Positions 1 to 6,950 are shown, numbered from the stretch's first letter. The stretch is 10,779 nt of DNA from Fen-1077 sp964462865 (GCA_964462865.1 CAYWZO010000057.1:1-10779), one strand, 5' to 3'. The notes: generated by a model from the sequence alone, not told the origin. Made by a program: numbers and translations.

Positions 1-62
1 AGAGTCTCAAGGCCAGGACCTCGAAAGACATCTACCTGGGTGAAATCGTGCTGAAGAAGTAG
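1..62 (+). CDS. C-terminal end of an unidentified upstream gene (partial)
   Basis: An open frame runs from the left edge to a TAG stop at 60-62 and encodes ...SLKARTSKDIYLGEIVLKK. Only about 19 residues are present, too few to name a family, and I do not recognise them. The frame is in the same direction as the next gene, whose start lies 32 bp downstream, so it is probably the preceding member of the same operon. The stop codon sits inside a long perfect palindrome (57-82). That the frame is coding is inferred only from its position and sensible composition. Confidence 0.45.
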   Translation, partial: SLKARTSKDIYLGEIVLKK

Positions 63-82
63 CTGTCAGCTGACAGCTACTT
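57..82. promoter_or_regulatory. 26-bp perfect palindrome (operator or hairpin) before the CoA operon
   Basis: The half-site AAGTAGCTGTCAG at 57-69 is followed directly by its exact reverse complement at 70-82, with no mismatch and no spacer. As RNA it would fold into a hairpin of about 11 bp with a tight loop. The TTAGAAAGG that follows is not a U-tract, so a classical terminator is unlikely. The palindrome covers the stop codon of the upstream gene and ends 12 bp before the ATG of the HMG-CoA-synthase-like gene. It could be a dimeric repressor site, an mRNA-processing or stabilising hairpin between two genes, or a weak terminator. The symmetry is seen directly; the role is inference. Confidence 0.6.
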
Positions 83-94
83 AGAAAGGATAAA

Positions 95-1522
95 ATGGCA
101 GGAATAGTATCGTACGGGGCTTACCTACCGTGGTTTCGCTTGAGCCGTGCGGAAATAGCGCGGGCCTGGAACCTGGCGGCCACGCCCGGGGAAAGGGCCG
201 TGGCCGGCTATGACGAGGACAGCCTCACCATGGCCGTGGCCGCCGCCCGGGACTGCCTGAAAGGTATCGACCGGGCGAGTATCGATGGCCTGTACTTTGC
301 CTCGACTACCGCGCCTTATAAAGAAAAGCAGAGCGCGGCCACCATCGCCGCGGTGCTGGGCCTGCCGCCGGAAGTGGTCACCATGGACTTTTCCGGCTCT
401 TTACGTTGCGGCTCCGGCGCTTTCAAAGCGGCCGCAGATGCTGTCGATAGCGGCGCGGCGCAGCACATCCTGGTATGCGTGGCAGACGTCCGGCCGGCTT
501 ACCCCTCCGGGCCGCAGGAAATGAGTTTCGGTGATGGCGCCGCCGCCGTGCTGGTCGGCAAGAAGCAGACCATCGCCGATATCAGGCATTTCTATACCAG
601 ATATTATGAAATCCAGGATACCTGGCGGTCGGACCGGGACACTTTCGTCCGCTCCGCGGAGGACCGCTTCGCCATGGAAGAAGGCTATGTGGACGTCATG
701 GTGGAGGGTATATCCTCTTTGTTGAGGAAGTCCGTCCTGACCGCGAAGGATTTTTCCCGGGTGGCGCTCAACTCGCCCAATACGCGCCAGCTGCGGACGG
801 TGACGCAGAAGCTGGGCTTCGATGAGAAAAAGCAGGTGCAGGATGTACTGCACATGTCGGTGGGGGATACGGGCAGCGCTATGTTCTTAATGAGCCTGGT
901 GATTGCCCTGGAGCAGGCCAGCGCCGGCGAAAAAATCATGCTCGCCTGCTATGGCAACGGCTGTGATGCCTTCGTCCTGGAAACAGCCGGGCTAATCGCC
1001 GGAGCCAAAGACCGGCGGGGCATCGCCAGACACCTGGCCTCAAAAAGCCTGATTACCAATTATAACAGGTACCTGCGCTGGCGCGAGCTGGTGCCGGTGC
1101 AGCCCGCCGCCCGCCCGCCGCTGGAACTCCGCCAGCCTTCGCCCGTGGCCCAGTGGCGCGAGGTACCCTGGGAGCTGCGCCTGACGGGTACTAAATGTCA
1201 TAATTGCGGCACGCCGCAGTACCCGCCGCAGCGCGTCTGTATCAACTGCCAAACCAAAGACAAATTTGAGCCTTACGACTTTGCTGATAGACCGGCCAAA
1301 GTGTTTTCGTTCTCTCATGACTACGTGATGCAGACCGTCGACCCGCCGGTCACGGTGACATTCGTGGATTTCGAGGGCGGCGGCCGGCTCATGTGCGATA
1401 TGACCGACCGTGACCCGGCGGCGATAAAGGTGGGCCTGCCGCTGGAAATGACCTTCCGCCGTCTTTATTACGTCGGCGGCATTTACAACTACTGGTGGAA
1501 GTGCCAGCCAGTAAGATGTTAA
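95..1522 (+). CDS. HMG-CoA-synthase-like thiolase-fold protein fused to a zinc-ribbon/OB-fold (DUF35) domain
   Basis: This 475-residue protein has two parts. Residues 1 to about 320 form a thiolase-superfamily domain of the archaeal HMG-CoA synthase/KAS III type. It opens with GIVSYGAYLP and has a nucleophile region SLRCGSGAF with Cys105. Residues about 355-470 hold a rubredoxin-like zinc ribbon (Cys368, Cys371, Cys382, Cys385) followed by an OB-fold of the DUF35 family. In archaea a separate DUF35 protein bridges HMG-CoA synthase and thiolase; here it is fused to the synthase-like partner and the thiolase is the next gene, 18 bp away. By eye, positions that in true HMG-CoA synthases carry Glu, His and Asn are Thr71, Asn226 and Asp258, so mevalonate-type synthesis is doubtful. 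It probably makes or breaks a carbon-carbon bond on an acyl-CoA together with the thiolase. The ATG at 95 is preceded by GAAAGGA at 84-90 and the N-terminus matches the family. The family call is secure; the reaction is unknown. Confidence 0.85.
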   Translation: MAGIVSYGAYLPWFRLSRAEIARAWNLAATPGERAVAGYDEDSLTMAVAAARDCLKGIDRASIDGLYFASTTAPYKEKQSAATIAAVLGLPPEVVTMDFSGSLRCGSGAFKAAADAVDSGAAQHILVCVADVRPAYPSGPQEMSFGDGAAAVLVGKKQTIADIRHFYTRYYEIQDTWRSDRDTFVRSAEDRFAMEEGYVDVMVEGISSLLRKSVLTAKDFSRVALNSPNTRQLRTVTQKLGFDEKKQVQDVLHMSVGDTGSAMFLMSLVIALEQASAGEKIMLACYGNGCDAFVLETAGLIAGAKDRRGIARHLASKSLITNYNRYLRWRELVPVQPAARPPLELRQPSPVAQWREVPWELRLTGTKCHNCGTPQYPPQRVCINCQTKDKFEPYDFADRPAKVFSFSHDYVMQTVDPPVTVTFVDFEGGGRLMCDMTDRDPAAIKVGLPLEMTFRRLYYVGGIYNYWWKCQPVRC

Positions 1523-1540
1523 CCTGTATATAGGAAAAAA

Positions 1541-2725
1541 ATGGATAGCATTAAAGATAGAGTGGCCATTGTCGGCATGGGCTGTGTCAAGTTCGGCGAG
1601 AACTGGGGACAGAGCCTGGAGGACATGGTCATTGACGCTGCCTATGAAGCCTACCAGGACGCGGGTGTCGACCCTAAAGATATCCAGGCGGCCTGGTGGG
1701 GGAGCGTCTTTGCCGGGGAGACGGGCCAGATACTGGCCGCCCCACTCAAGCTGGCCTATATACCTGTCACCCATGTCGAGAACGCCTGCGCCACCGGCTC
1801 GGAGGCGATACGGGCGGCCTGTTACGCCATCGCCGCCGGCATCTACGATATCGTCCTGGCGGTGGGGGCGGAAAAGTTAAAAGATACCGGTTACTCCGGA
1901 CTACCGCAGACAAGGCCGATCGCTACCTGGAGCTACCGCCTGACAACGCAAACGCCGGCGGCGGTCTTTGCCATGATGGCTAACGGCTATTTTGCCAAGT
2001 ACGGGCTGACCCATAAGGACGGTAAGAAACTGCTGGCGCAAATCGCCGTAAAAAACCATCACAACGGCTCGCTCAATGAAAAAGCGCATTTCCAGCGGGA
2101 AATCACGCTGGAGCAGGCGGTGAACGCCCCCATGGTGGCTTATCCCCTCGGCCTGTATGATTGCTGCGGCGTTAGTGACGGCGCAGCGGCCGCCATCGTC
2201 ACCCGGGCCGACCTGGCCAAAAAGTTCCGCCCCGACCCGGTCTATATCAAGTCTGTACAGATTTGCCAGGGGCCGCGGGAAGGCTGGCTAAGCCAGTCCT
2301 ACGATTTCGCCCATGTGGAAGAGACGTACCGAGGCGGCGTGGCGGCCTATCAGGAAGCGGGCATTAAAGACCCCCGGAAGGAAATCAGCATCGCCGAGGT
2401 GCACGACTGTTTTTCCATCACCGAATTGACCATCATGGAGGACTTGCAGTTCAGCCCGCGGGGCAAGGTCAGGGAAGATATCGAGGCCGGGACCTATACC
2501 CTGGAGGGGGCGCTGCCCGTCAACACGGACGGCGGCCTGAAATGCTTCGGCCACCCCATTGGTGCCACGGGACTGCGCATGCTGTACGAAGTCTATAAGC
2601 AGTTGCAGGGAAAGGCCGGGAAGCGTCAGGTGAAAAATCCGCGCCTCGGCCTGACACATAACCAGGGCGGTGAACCGGGCGCCGCTACCGTCAGTGTACT
2701 CATCGCCGGGAACGAATTAGGCTAG
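1541..2725 (+). CDS. SCP2-type thiolase (acetyl-CoA acetyltransferase family)
   Basis: This 394-residue protein is a full-length thiolase of the SCP2/SCPx (lipid-transfer-protein-linked) branch, without a sterol-carrier domain. Visible motifs are the nucleophilic Cys83 in NACATGS, the branch-defining HDCF motif (His288-Cys290), GHPIGATG with His338, and THNQGG near residues 372-377. All the catalytic residues expected of an active thiolase are present. The family condenses two acyl-CoAs or, in reverse, cleaves a 3-ketoacyl-CoA with CoA; some relatives paired with DUF35 proteins act as retro-aldolases or thiolases on bulky substrates such as steroid side chains and benzoylsuccinyl-CoA (BbsAB). 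The preceding gene supplies such a DUF35 domain, so the two products probably form one complex. The ATG at 1541 has AGGA at 1532-1535. The substrate cannot be deduced. Confidence 0.88.
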   Translation: MDSIKDRVAIVGMGCVKFGENWGQSLEDMVIDAAYEAYQDAGVDPKDIQAAWWGSVFAGETGQILAAPLKLAYIPVTHVENACATGSEAIRAACYAIAAGIYDIVLAVGAEKLKDTGYSGLPQTRPIATWSYRLTTQTPAAVFAMMANGYFAKYGLTHKDGKKLLAQIAVKNHHNGSLNEKAHFQREITLEQAVNAPMVAYPLGLYDCCGVSDGAAAAIVTRADLAKKFRPDPVYIKSVQICQGPREGWLSQSYDFAHVEETYRGGVAAYQEAGIKDPRKEISIAEVHDCFSITELTIMEDLQFSPRGKVREDIEAGTYTLEGALPVNTDGGLKCFGHPIGATGLRMLYEVYKQLQGKAGKRQVKNPRLGLTHNQGGEPGAATVSVLIAGNELG

Positions 2726-2744
2726 TAAATGGTAGGGACTTGAA

Positions 2745-3677
2745 ATGAGCGAAGAAAAATTACTGCGTAAAGTCATTATTACTGCTGCCATTACCGGGCA
2801 GGGTGCCACGCCGGTGATGTCTGAATACCTGCCGCTGACCCCGAAGCAGATTGCCGACGACGCCGTCAAGGCCTGGGAAGCCGGGGCGTCTATCGTCCAC
2901 ATCCACGCGCGCAAACCCGAGACCGGCGAGCCCACGCCCAGCCTGCCTATCTTCCGCGAAATCGTCACGGATATTAAAAAACGGTGCAACGTGGTCATCA
3001 ATATCACCACTGGCGGCGCCGGCACCCCAGACGAAAGAATCAAGGTGGTGCCGGAGTTCAAGCCGGAAATGGCTACCCTCAACTGCGGCTCCCTTAGCGG
3101 CACGGCGATACAGGTCTACGAGCGGATGAAGGACAAAATCAAGTACGAATGGGAAAAGAAGTTCCTGGCGCGCGAGGAGTTTATCTTTGAAAATACCTAC
3201 AAGATGATGCGCGAGTACAGCCAGGCCTGCCGCGAGAACAACACCCGGCCCGAGCTGGAAATCTGGGACATCGGCCAGATAAGCGCGGTGAAGTACATGA
3301 TTGACCGCGGCTACGTCGATACGCCTGTGCACCTGCAGTTCGTTATGGGCGCTTTGAGCGGCATGCCGGCCACCGTCAGCACGCTGGTCTTTGTTTTCGA
3401 GCGCACCCGTGAGGTGCTGGGCAACTTCTCCTGGTCGGTGGCGGCCGTCAGCCGGGACCAGATACCTATCGGTGCCGCTACCCTGGCAATGGGGGGCCAT
3501 GTGAGGGTCGGGCTGGAGGACAGCCTCTATGCCGGCTACGGGCGCCTGGCCAGGAGCAGTGCCGAGCAGGTGGAACGCATCGTGAAAATCGCCGCGCAGA
3601 TGAGTATCCAGCCGGCCACTCCCGACGATGTCAGGCAGATGCTCGGGCTGAAGGGAATTGATAAAGTCAACTATTAG
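2745..3677 (+). CDS. Beta-keto acid cleavage enzyme (BKACE, DUF849; Kce-like)
   Basis: This 310-residue protein belongs to the zinc-dependent TIM-barrel BKACE family. The known reaction is beta-keto acid plus acetyl-CoA giving acetoacetate plus a new acyl-CoA; the founding member Kce acts on 3-keto-5-aminohexanoate in lysine fermentation. Visible are the start KVIITAAITG, the metal ligands His52 and His54 in VHIHAR, the TTGG loop near 88-91, and the signature HVRVGLED (252-259), whose Arg254, Glu258 and Asp259 correspond to the catalytic Arg, zinc-binding Glu and Asp of Kce. No lysine-fermentation partners lie nearby, so the substrate is more likely another beta-keto acid. The gene starts 19 bp after the thiolase with GGTAGGG at 2731-2737, consistent with an operon. 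An acyl-CoA product would suit the neighbouring thiolase and HMGCS-like protein; that link is inference. Calling it kce would over-interpret the family match. Confidence 0.88.
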   Translation: MSEEKLLRKVIITAAITGQGATPVMSEYLPLTPKQIADDAVKAWEAGASIVHIHARKPETGEPTPSLPIFREIVTDIKKRCNVVINITTGGAGTPDERIKVVPEFKPEMATLNCGSLSGTAIQVYERMKDKIKYEWEKKFLAREEFIFENTYKMMREYSQACRENNTRPELEIWDIGQISAVKYMIDRGYVDTPVHLQFVMGALSGMPATVSTLVFVFERTREVLGNFSWSVAAVSRDQIPIGAATLAMGGHVRVGLEDSLYAGYGRLARSSAEQVERIVKIAAQMSIQPATPDDVRQMLGLKGIDKVNY

Positions 3678-3707
3678 TCGCCGGGCTGTTTACATAAGGA
3701 GCGACGG

Positions 3708-3714
3708 AAGGAGG
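3708..3714 (+). promoter_or_regulatory. Perfect Shine-Dalgarno site AAGGAGG of the small gene
   Basis: AAGGAGG lies 8 nt before the ATG at 3723. It is the strongest ribosome binding site in the window, clearly better than those of the three larger upstream genes. It argues that the short frame behind it is, or recently was, a translated gene rather than random sequence. Confidence 0.6.
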
Positions 3715-3722
3715 CCAGGGAC

Positions 3723-3895
3723 ATGAAACCGGAAGTGCATTATGCCGGCACCAAGAAACCGGATGTGTTTTCCGCGGCTGGCTCGCAGGATACCAAGATA
3801 CAGCGCAGAACGCCGAACGCTGGAACGCCTGGGCGAAATCCGTTATCTGTAAAAAACTCGCCGAGCGCGTTGAGGCCAAGCTGACCAGGCCCTGA
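3723..3895 (+). pseudogene. Small gene, apparently frameshifted (about 57 residues if restored)
   Basis: After a perfect AAGGAGG site, an ATG at 3723 opens MKPEVHYAGTKKPDVF. In that frame translation continues as a low-complexity tail to a TGA at 3882-3884 (53 residues). The -1 frame is open from 3698 to the TGA at 3893-3895 with no usable start. From 3770 it reads a natural-looking helix-forming stretch: RGWLAGYQDTAQ, then ERWNAWAKSVICKKLAERV. Adding one base in the T-run at 3768-3771 joins the two into a 57-residue protein rich in Trp, Lys and Arg. I do not recognise the family, and no membrane segment is visible. Either a one-base deletion, a sequencing error in the homopolymer, or, less likely, recoding explains it. 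It follows the BKACE gene by 45 bp on the same strand and may belong to that operon. Confidence 0.4.
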
Positions 3896-3915
3896 AAAAC
3901 ATGGTGCGGTGACCT

Positions 3916-5358
3916 TTAGGCCAGCGCCGCTTTCCGGCGGTAATAGCCGATTAGCTCGTTAACGGCTCCGGCAGCCTCGGCTACGCTCGGGAAAAACGGC
4001 AGGCCTTCCCTGACCAGTAGCGACCTCAATTCGGCGCGCGTCCGGTGGATGTAGCTGTCCATTTCTTTGATACCGGGTGACCTTTCATCGAAGATGACCA
4101 AGAACGGCCGGGCGCTTTGCCGGCTGATTTTAACATATCCCTCCATGTCCTCTCTCAGGTGCTGGATAAAGGCTTCCCGGCTGAACGGCGGGTCTTCTTC
4201 GGCATCGGCGGCGATGAAATCGAAGACAGGGTGGGCGACAATTTCCGAGAGGACATCCGTCATGGTGAGCGGGTCGCCGGGCATTATCGATATGTCCGCC
4301 GGATTGTCCAGCCAGTCCCATAGCTGGGAACCCCGTTGCTTCAATTTGTTGCGGATTTCACGGGGCAGGGGAGGGACGGTAAATCCGTTCTCTTCCCACT
4401 CGTCGGCGGAGAGCACGCTGCGCCCGCCCCCTGCGCCGACGATGCCCACGTTTTTCCCTTTTATCGGCGGCAGGAACGAGAAGGCCACCGCCAGGTTCAC
4501 CATCTGGTCCAGGTTTTTGGCCGGCACCGCACCCGCCTGCCGGATGGCCGTCTCCCAGAGATTGGTCGAGCCGGCCAGCGAGGCGGTGTGCGACAGCGCC
4601 AGCCTCGTCCCCACGGCGGTCCGGCCGCCCTTACAGATGACGACCGGCTTTTTGGCGGCGGCCTGGCGGACCAGCTCCAGGTATTCCCGGCTGTTACCCC
4701 GCAGCCCCTCGATATAGCTTAATATAACCCCGGTCTCCGGGTCGTCAACAAAATACCGCAATAAATCAATCTCGTTGATGTCCAGGGCGTTGCCGTAGCT
4801 GACCACCTTGCTGAAGCGGACGCCCCGCAGGGCGGAGATATGGATGAGGTCGGTCGAATTGCCGCCGCTCTGAATCAGCGCGCCCACCCTACCCGGTTCC
4901 CGGGGAAAATCAAACCCGAAGGAGAGGCCTGTCTTCGGGCAGAAGATACCCAGGCAGTTGGGCCCCAGCACCCTGATGCCGTACTCGCGGGCCCGCTTCA
5001 GGATTTCTGCCTCCAGCTTCCTGCCCTCGGGGCGGCCGGTCTCGCTGGCACGTCCCGCCAGGATGTGCACCGCTCTGGCGCCTTTGCGGGCGGCCTGAAC
5101 CAGGATGTCCGGGGCGTTATTCACGCCGATAACATGGATGACGTAGTCAATACTGCCGGGGACTTCATCCAGGTTGGGGTAGGCCTTCACTCCCAGTATC
5201 TCGGGCTGGCGCGGGTTGATGGGGTAGAGTTTCCCGTGGTATCCGTAACTTAGCAGGTGTTGCGTGAAGGAGTAACCGTAGGTCGTCGGGTTTTCCGAGG
5301 CGCCCACAATGGCCACGGATGCTGGTTTGAAAAGGAACTCTAGAGAGTTATCTGACAC
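3916..5358 (-). CDS. NDP-forming acyl-CoA synthetase, alpha-type (CoA-binding and ligase domains only)
   Basis: This 480-residue protein resembles the alpha subunit of ADP-forming acetyl/acyl-CoA synthetases, which interconvert acyl-CoA + ADP + Pi with acid + ATP + CoA. Residues about 8-135 form the Rossmann CoA-binding domain (SVAIVGASENP, YPINPRQPEILG, LGPNCLG). Residues about 155-290 form the first ligase-like flavodoxin domain, with SGGNSTD near 164-170 and the phospho-histidine His257 in SHTASLAG. Residues about 300-460 form the second (GIVGAGGGRSV). The ATP-grasp beta domain found in fused family members of around 700 residues is missing and no beta gene lies in the window. The start is GTG at 5358, directly preceded in frame by TAG, and the N-terminus fits the family. 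No good ribosome site is visible. It converges on the BKACE operon and follows the URO-D gene by 115 bp. Substrate range is unknown. Confidence 0.85.
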   Translation of the reverse strand: MSDNSLEFLFKPASVAIVGASENPTTYGYSFTQHLLSYGYHGKLYPINPRQPEILGVKAYPNLDEVPGSIDYVIHVIGVNNAPDILVQAARKGARAVHILAGRASETGRPEGRKLEAEILKRAREYGIRVLGPNCLGIFCPKTGLSFGFDFPREPGRVGALIQSGGNSTDLIHISALRGVRFSKVVSYGNALDINEIDLLRYFVDDPETGVILSYIEGLRGNSREYLELVRQAAAKKPVVICKGGRTAVGTRLALSHTASLAGSTNLWETAIRQAGAVPAKNLDQMVNLAVAFSFLPPIKGKNVGIVGAGGGRSVLSADEWEENGFTVPPLPREIRNKLKQRGSQLWDWLDNPADISIMPGDPLTMTDVLSEIVAHPVFDFIAADAEEDPPFSREAFIQHLREDMEGYVKISRQSARPFLVIFDERSPGIKEMDSYIHRTRAELRSLLVREGLPFFPSVAEAAGAVNELIGYYRRKAALA

Positions 5359-5461
5359 CTAAAATTTATCCATAACGATGAGATAACCGGTATATTTTTA
5401 CGTTTTGATAGTTACGTTAAAAGATGCTCGATTGGATTTTCTAATCCCGATAGTATTCCTG

Positions 5462-5477
5462 ATAACCCGGAGGTTAT
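5462..5477. other. Small hairpin at the end of the URO-D-like gene
   Basis: ATAACC at 5462-5467 and GGTTAT at 5472-5477 can pair around a 4-base loop, and the structure includes the stop codon of the minus-strand URO-D-like gene (TAA, 5474-5476). On the minus strand it is followed by CAGGAATAC, not a U-tract, so it is at best a weak terminator or processing hairpin. A second small inverted repeat, GGATT (5434-5438) with AATCC (5443-5447), lies nearby. The rest of the gap 5359-5473 is AT-rich and could hold a promoter for the acyl-CoA synthetase, but I see no convincing pair of boxes. Confidence 0.3.
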
Positions 5478-6853
5478 TTTCTGTAGACGCCATACTCCCT
5501 GGCCGCTTCTACCATCGCCCGGAGGTTTTCTATTTTCGGGCCACTTCCCACGGTGCCTGCCGCCAGGATGTAGCCGCCGCCTTTTCCGCATGTCTCGATG
5601 AGCTTGCGGCAGTGCTCTTTGACAGCTTGCGGTGTTCCGATCAGTACCAGCGAGATCGGCACGTTGCCCATGAGGCAGCACTTTTCGCCGAGTATTTTCT
5701 TCGCCCGGGACATGTCCGTCCGGTCGAAGTACCAGAGCACCTCACCTTTGCCGAACTCGTTGACCCTCTCCAGGCGCGTGTTGTAGCTGCCCTCGGCAAA
5801 GTGTCTCTGGATAAGACCTTCCTTGATAAAAGCATCCATCATTTTTTTCAGGGGCGGCCAGTAAAAAGTATCGAACTGCTTTTCCGACATCCAGCCGTCG
5901 GCGCCTTTATGGAGAGGGTAACCAACCGTCAGTAGATTGCCGAACTGCGGCGATTTCAAGACTGTGTTAATGGAGATGTCCGCGACAATGTCCATGGCTT
6001 TCAGCAGTTTGTCCGGACGGCGGAACATGTCCTGCATGATACCTTTGGTGCCGCGCAGGGTATCTCCGATGATGTCAAACGGGGCCTTGGCAAAGGTTCT
6101 TACCGCCATCGGGAACCCGTGGGCGGCGCTACCGCCCGTGGATTGCCCGGCCAGTTTCGCCAGGCGCTGGTATTCCTTACCAACATCAAGCAGTTTCTGC
6201 AAGGACTCCTGCACTTTGGGATTGGCCAGTGGCATGAAGTTCGGGATATGGACGTCCTCTACGATGTCCGTCAGCGGGCGGAACTGGCTGAACCCTTCGA
6301 AGGCGCCGAAGACGCGGGGCAGGTAGGTCCTCAACCAGAAATCTGAAGGATCGCGCATGAAATCGTCGTACTCATCCGCTCTCATATATTCTCCTTCGAT
6401 GTACTGGAACCCCGGGGCGGTCTCGGGGATACCGTGACCCGGCCAGGCGTAGATTTTGTAATCAAGCAGTTCCAGCACCTGGCCGGGACTGATGAGCATG
6501 GGGCTGGCGTAGTATTCCAGTTCCTCGGAATATTTTTTGTTAAATTCAGCATAGATCTGCAAGGTTTTCTCATAATTGTACATGGCGGTGTGGTTATTGA
6601 TACCGGCCATTTGCAGGGGCAGGTTGGACACCGGAGGGGTGACCGGCACTCTATCCGGTTCCCGCACGTTGTAGACATCCACCATCCGCTGCGCTCTAAT
6701 CTTATAGGCCTTTTTCGCTTCCTCGCTGACGAAGTTGATACCCTCCCCATTGAGGAATCTGTCGAGCCGGTACTGTCTTTTCTGCGCCGGTGTTAGCTGT
6801 GCCCAGTCCTCCGGGAGTTTCGGCTGCGTGCCCATGGGCCTGCCCATCGTCAT
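5474..6853 (-). CDS. URO-D superfamily protein (MtaA/CmuA-like, not HemE)
   Basis: This 459-residue protein has the uroporphyrinogen-decarboxylase fold of a TIM barrel. The conserved RVPV strand begins near residue 68 after an N-terminal extension of about 60 residues, and the family's end pattern GNVPISLVLIGTPQAVKEHC (396-415) then GGGYILAAG (425-433) is clear. The HemE N-terminal arginine motif and the short HemE length (about 340-360) are absent, so haem synthesis is unlikely. Relatives include corrinoid:coenzyme M methyltransferases and O-demethylation proteins. The zinc ligands of MtaA (His-x-Cys and a later Cys) seem not to be kept: His351 is followed by Phe-Ala, and the late site reads Gly-Thr-Val-Gly (433-436). 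A zinc-thiol mechanism is therefore doubtful and the substrate is unknown. The first ATG (6853) is supported by GAGGAG 10 nt upstream (6864-6869); in-frame ATGs at 6847 and 6835 fit less well. No corrinoid protein gene is nearby. Confidence 0.82.
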   Translation of the reverse strand: MTMGRPMGTQPKLPEDWAQLTPAQKRQYRLDRFLNGEGINFVSEEAKKAYKIRAQRMVDVYNVREPDRVPVTPPVSNLPLQMAGINNHTAMYNYEKTLQIYAEFNKKYSEELEYYASPMLISPGQVLELLDYKIYAWPGHGIPETAPGFQYIEGEYMRADEYDDFMRDPSDFWLRTYLPRVFGAFEGFSQFRPLTDIVEDVHIPNFMPLANPKVQESLQKLLDVGKEYQRLAKLAGQSTGGSAAHGFPMAVRTFAKAPFDIIGDTLRGTKGIMQDMFRRPDKLLKAMDIVADISINTVLKSPQFGNLLTVGYPLHKGADGWMSEKQFDTFYWPPLKKMMDAFIKEGLIQRHFAEGSYNTRLERVNEFGKGEVLWYFDRTDMSRAKKILGEKCCLMGNVPISLVLIGTPQAVKEHCRKLIETCGKGGGYILAAGTVGSGPKIENLRAMVEAAREYGVYRK

Positions 6854-6919
6854 CGTTATTACGCTCCTCTATATTATTAGTTGCTCGCGCTTCCGGGCTC
6901 TGCTGCGGTGACAGTAACA

Positions 6920-6950
6920 AGTATAACATAATCGGTCGTTGGCATGGCAA
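6920..6950 (-). promoter_or_regulatory. Possible sigma-70 promoter of the URO-D-like gene
   Basis: On the minus strand TTGCCA (6950-6945) lies 19 bp before TATACT (6925-6920), about 65 bp upstream of the URO-D-like start codon. The -10 box matches five of six consensus bases and the -35 four of six. The spacer is longer than the ideal 17, so this is a moderate candidate. It lies between the tRNA gene and the URO-D-like gene in the right direction. Confidence 0.35.

Noticed and set aside
1040..1774. 244-residue open frame on the minus strand
   Set aside because: It lies opposite two well-supported genes (HMGCS-like and thiolase), crosses their junction, and has no family resemblance; it is a shadow of high-GC coding DNA.
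2760..3500. 246-residue open frame on the minus strand
   Set aside because: It is fully antisense to the BKACE gene, whose zinc and catalytic motifs are clear. Its Arg/His/Asp-rich composition is typical of a reverse-strand shadow.
95..3677. Mevalonate pathway or lysine-fermentation cluster
   Set aside because: The HMGCS-like protein lacks the synthase acid/base residues by eye, and no reductase, kinase, aminomutase or other lysine-pathway gene is present.
3925..3945. GC-rich hairpin (CGCCG/CGGCG) between the converging genes, considered as a terminator
   Set aside because: It lies inside the last codons of the acyl-CoA synthetase, the stem is only 5 bp and no U-tract follows on either strand.
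4067..4717. 216-residue open frame on the plus strand
   Set aside because: It is antisense to the acyl-CoA synthetase gene and has Ser/Pro/Arg-rich, low-information composition.
5359..5373. Four-codon leader frame (MDKF-stop) abutting the GTG start of the acyl-CoA synthetase
   Set aside because: It could be a translational-coupling minigene, but it has no ribosome site and is short enough to be chance.
5474..6853. Haem biosynthesis hemE
   Set aside because: The protein is about 100 residues too long, lacks the HemE N-terminal arginine motif, and has no haem genes around it.
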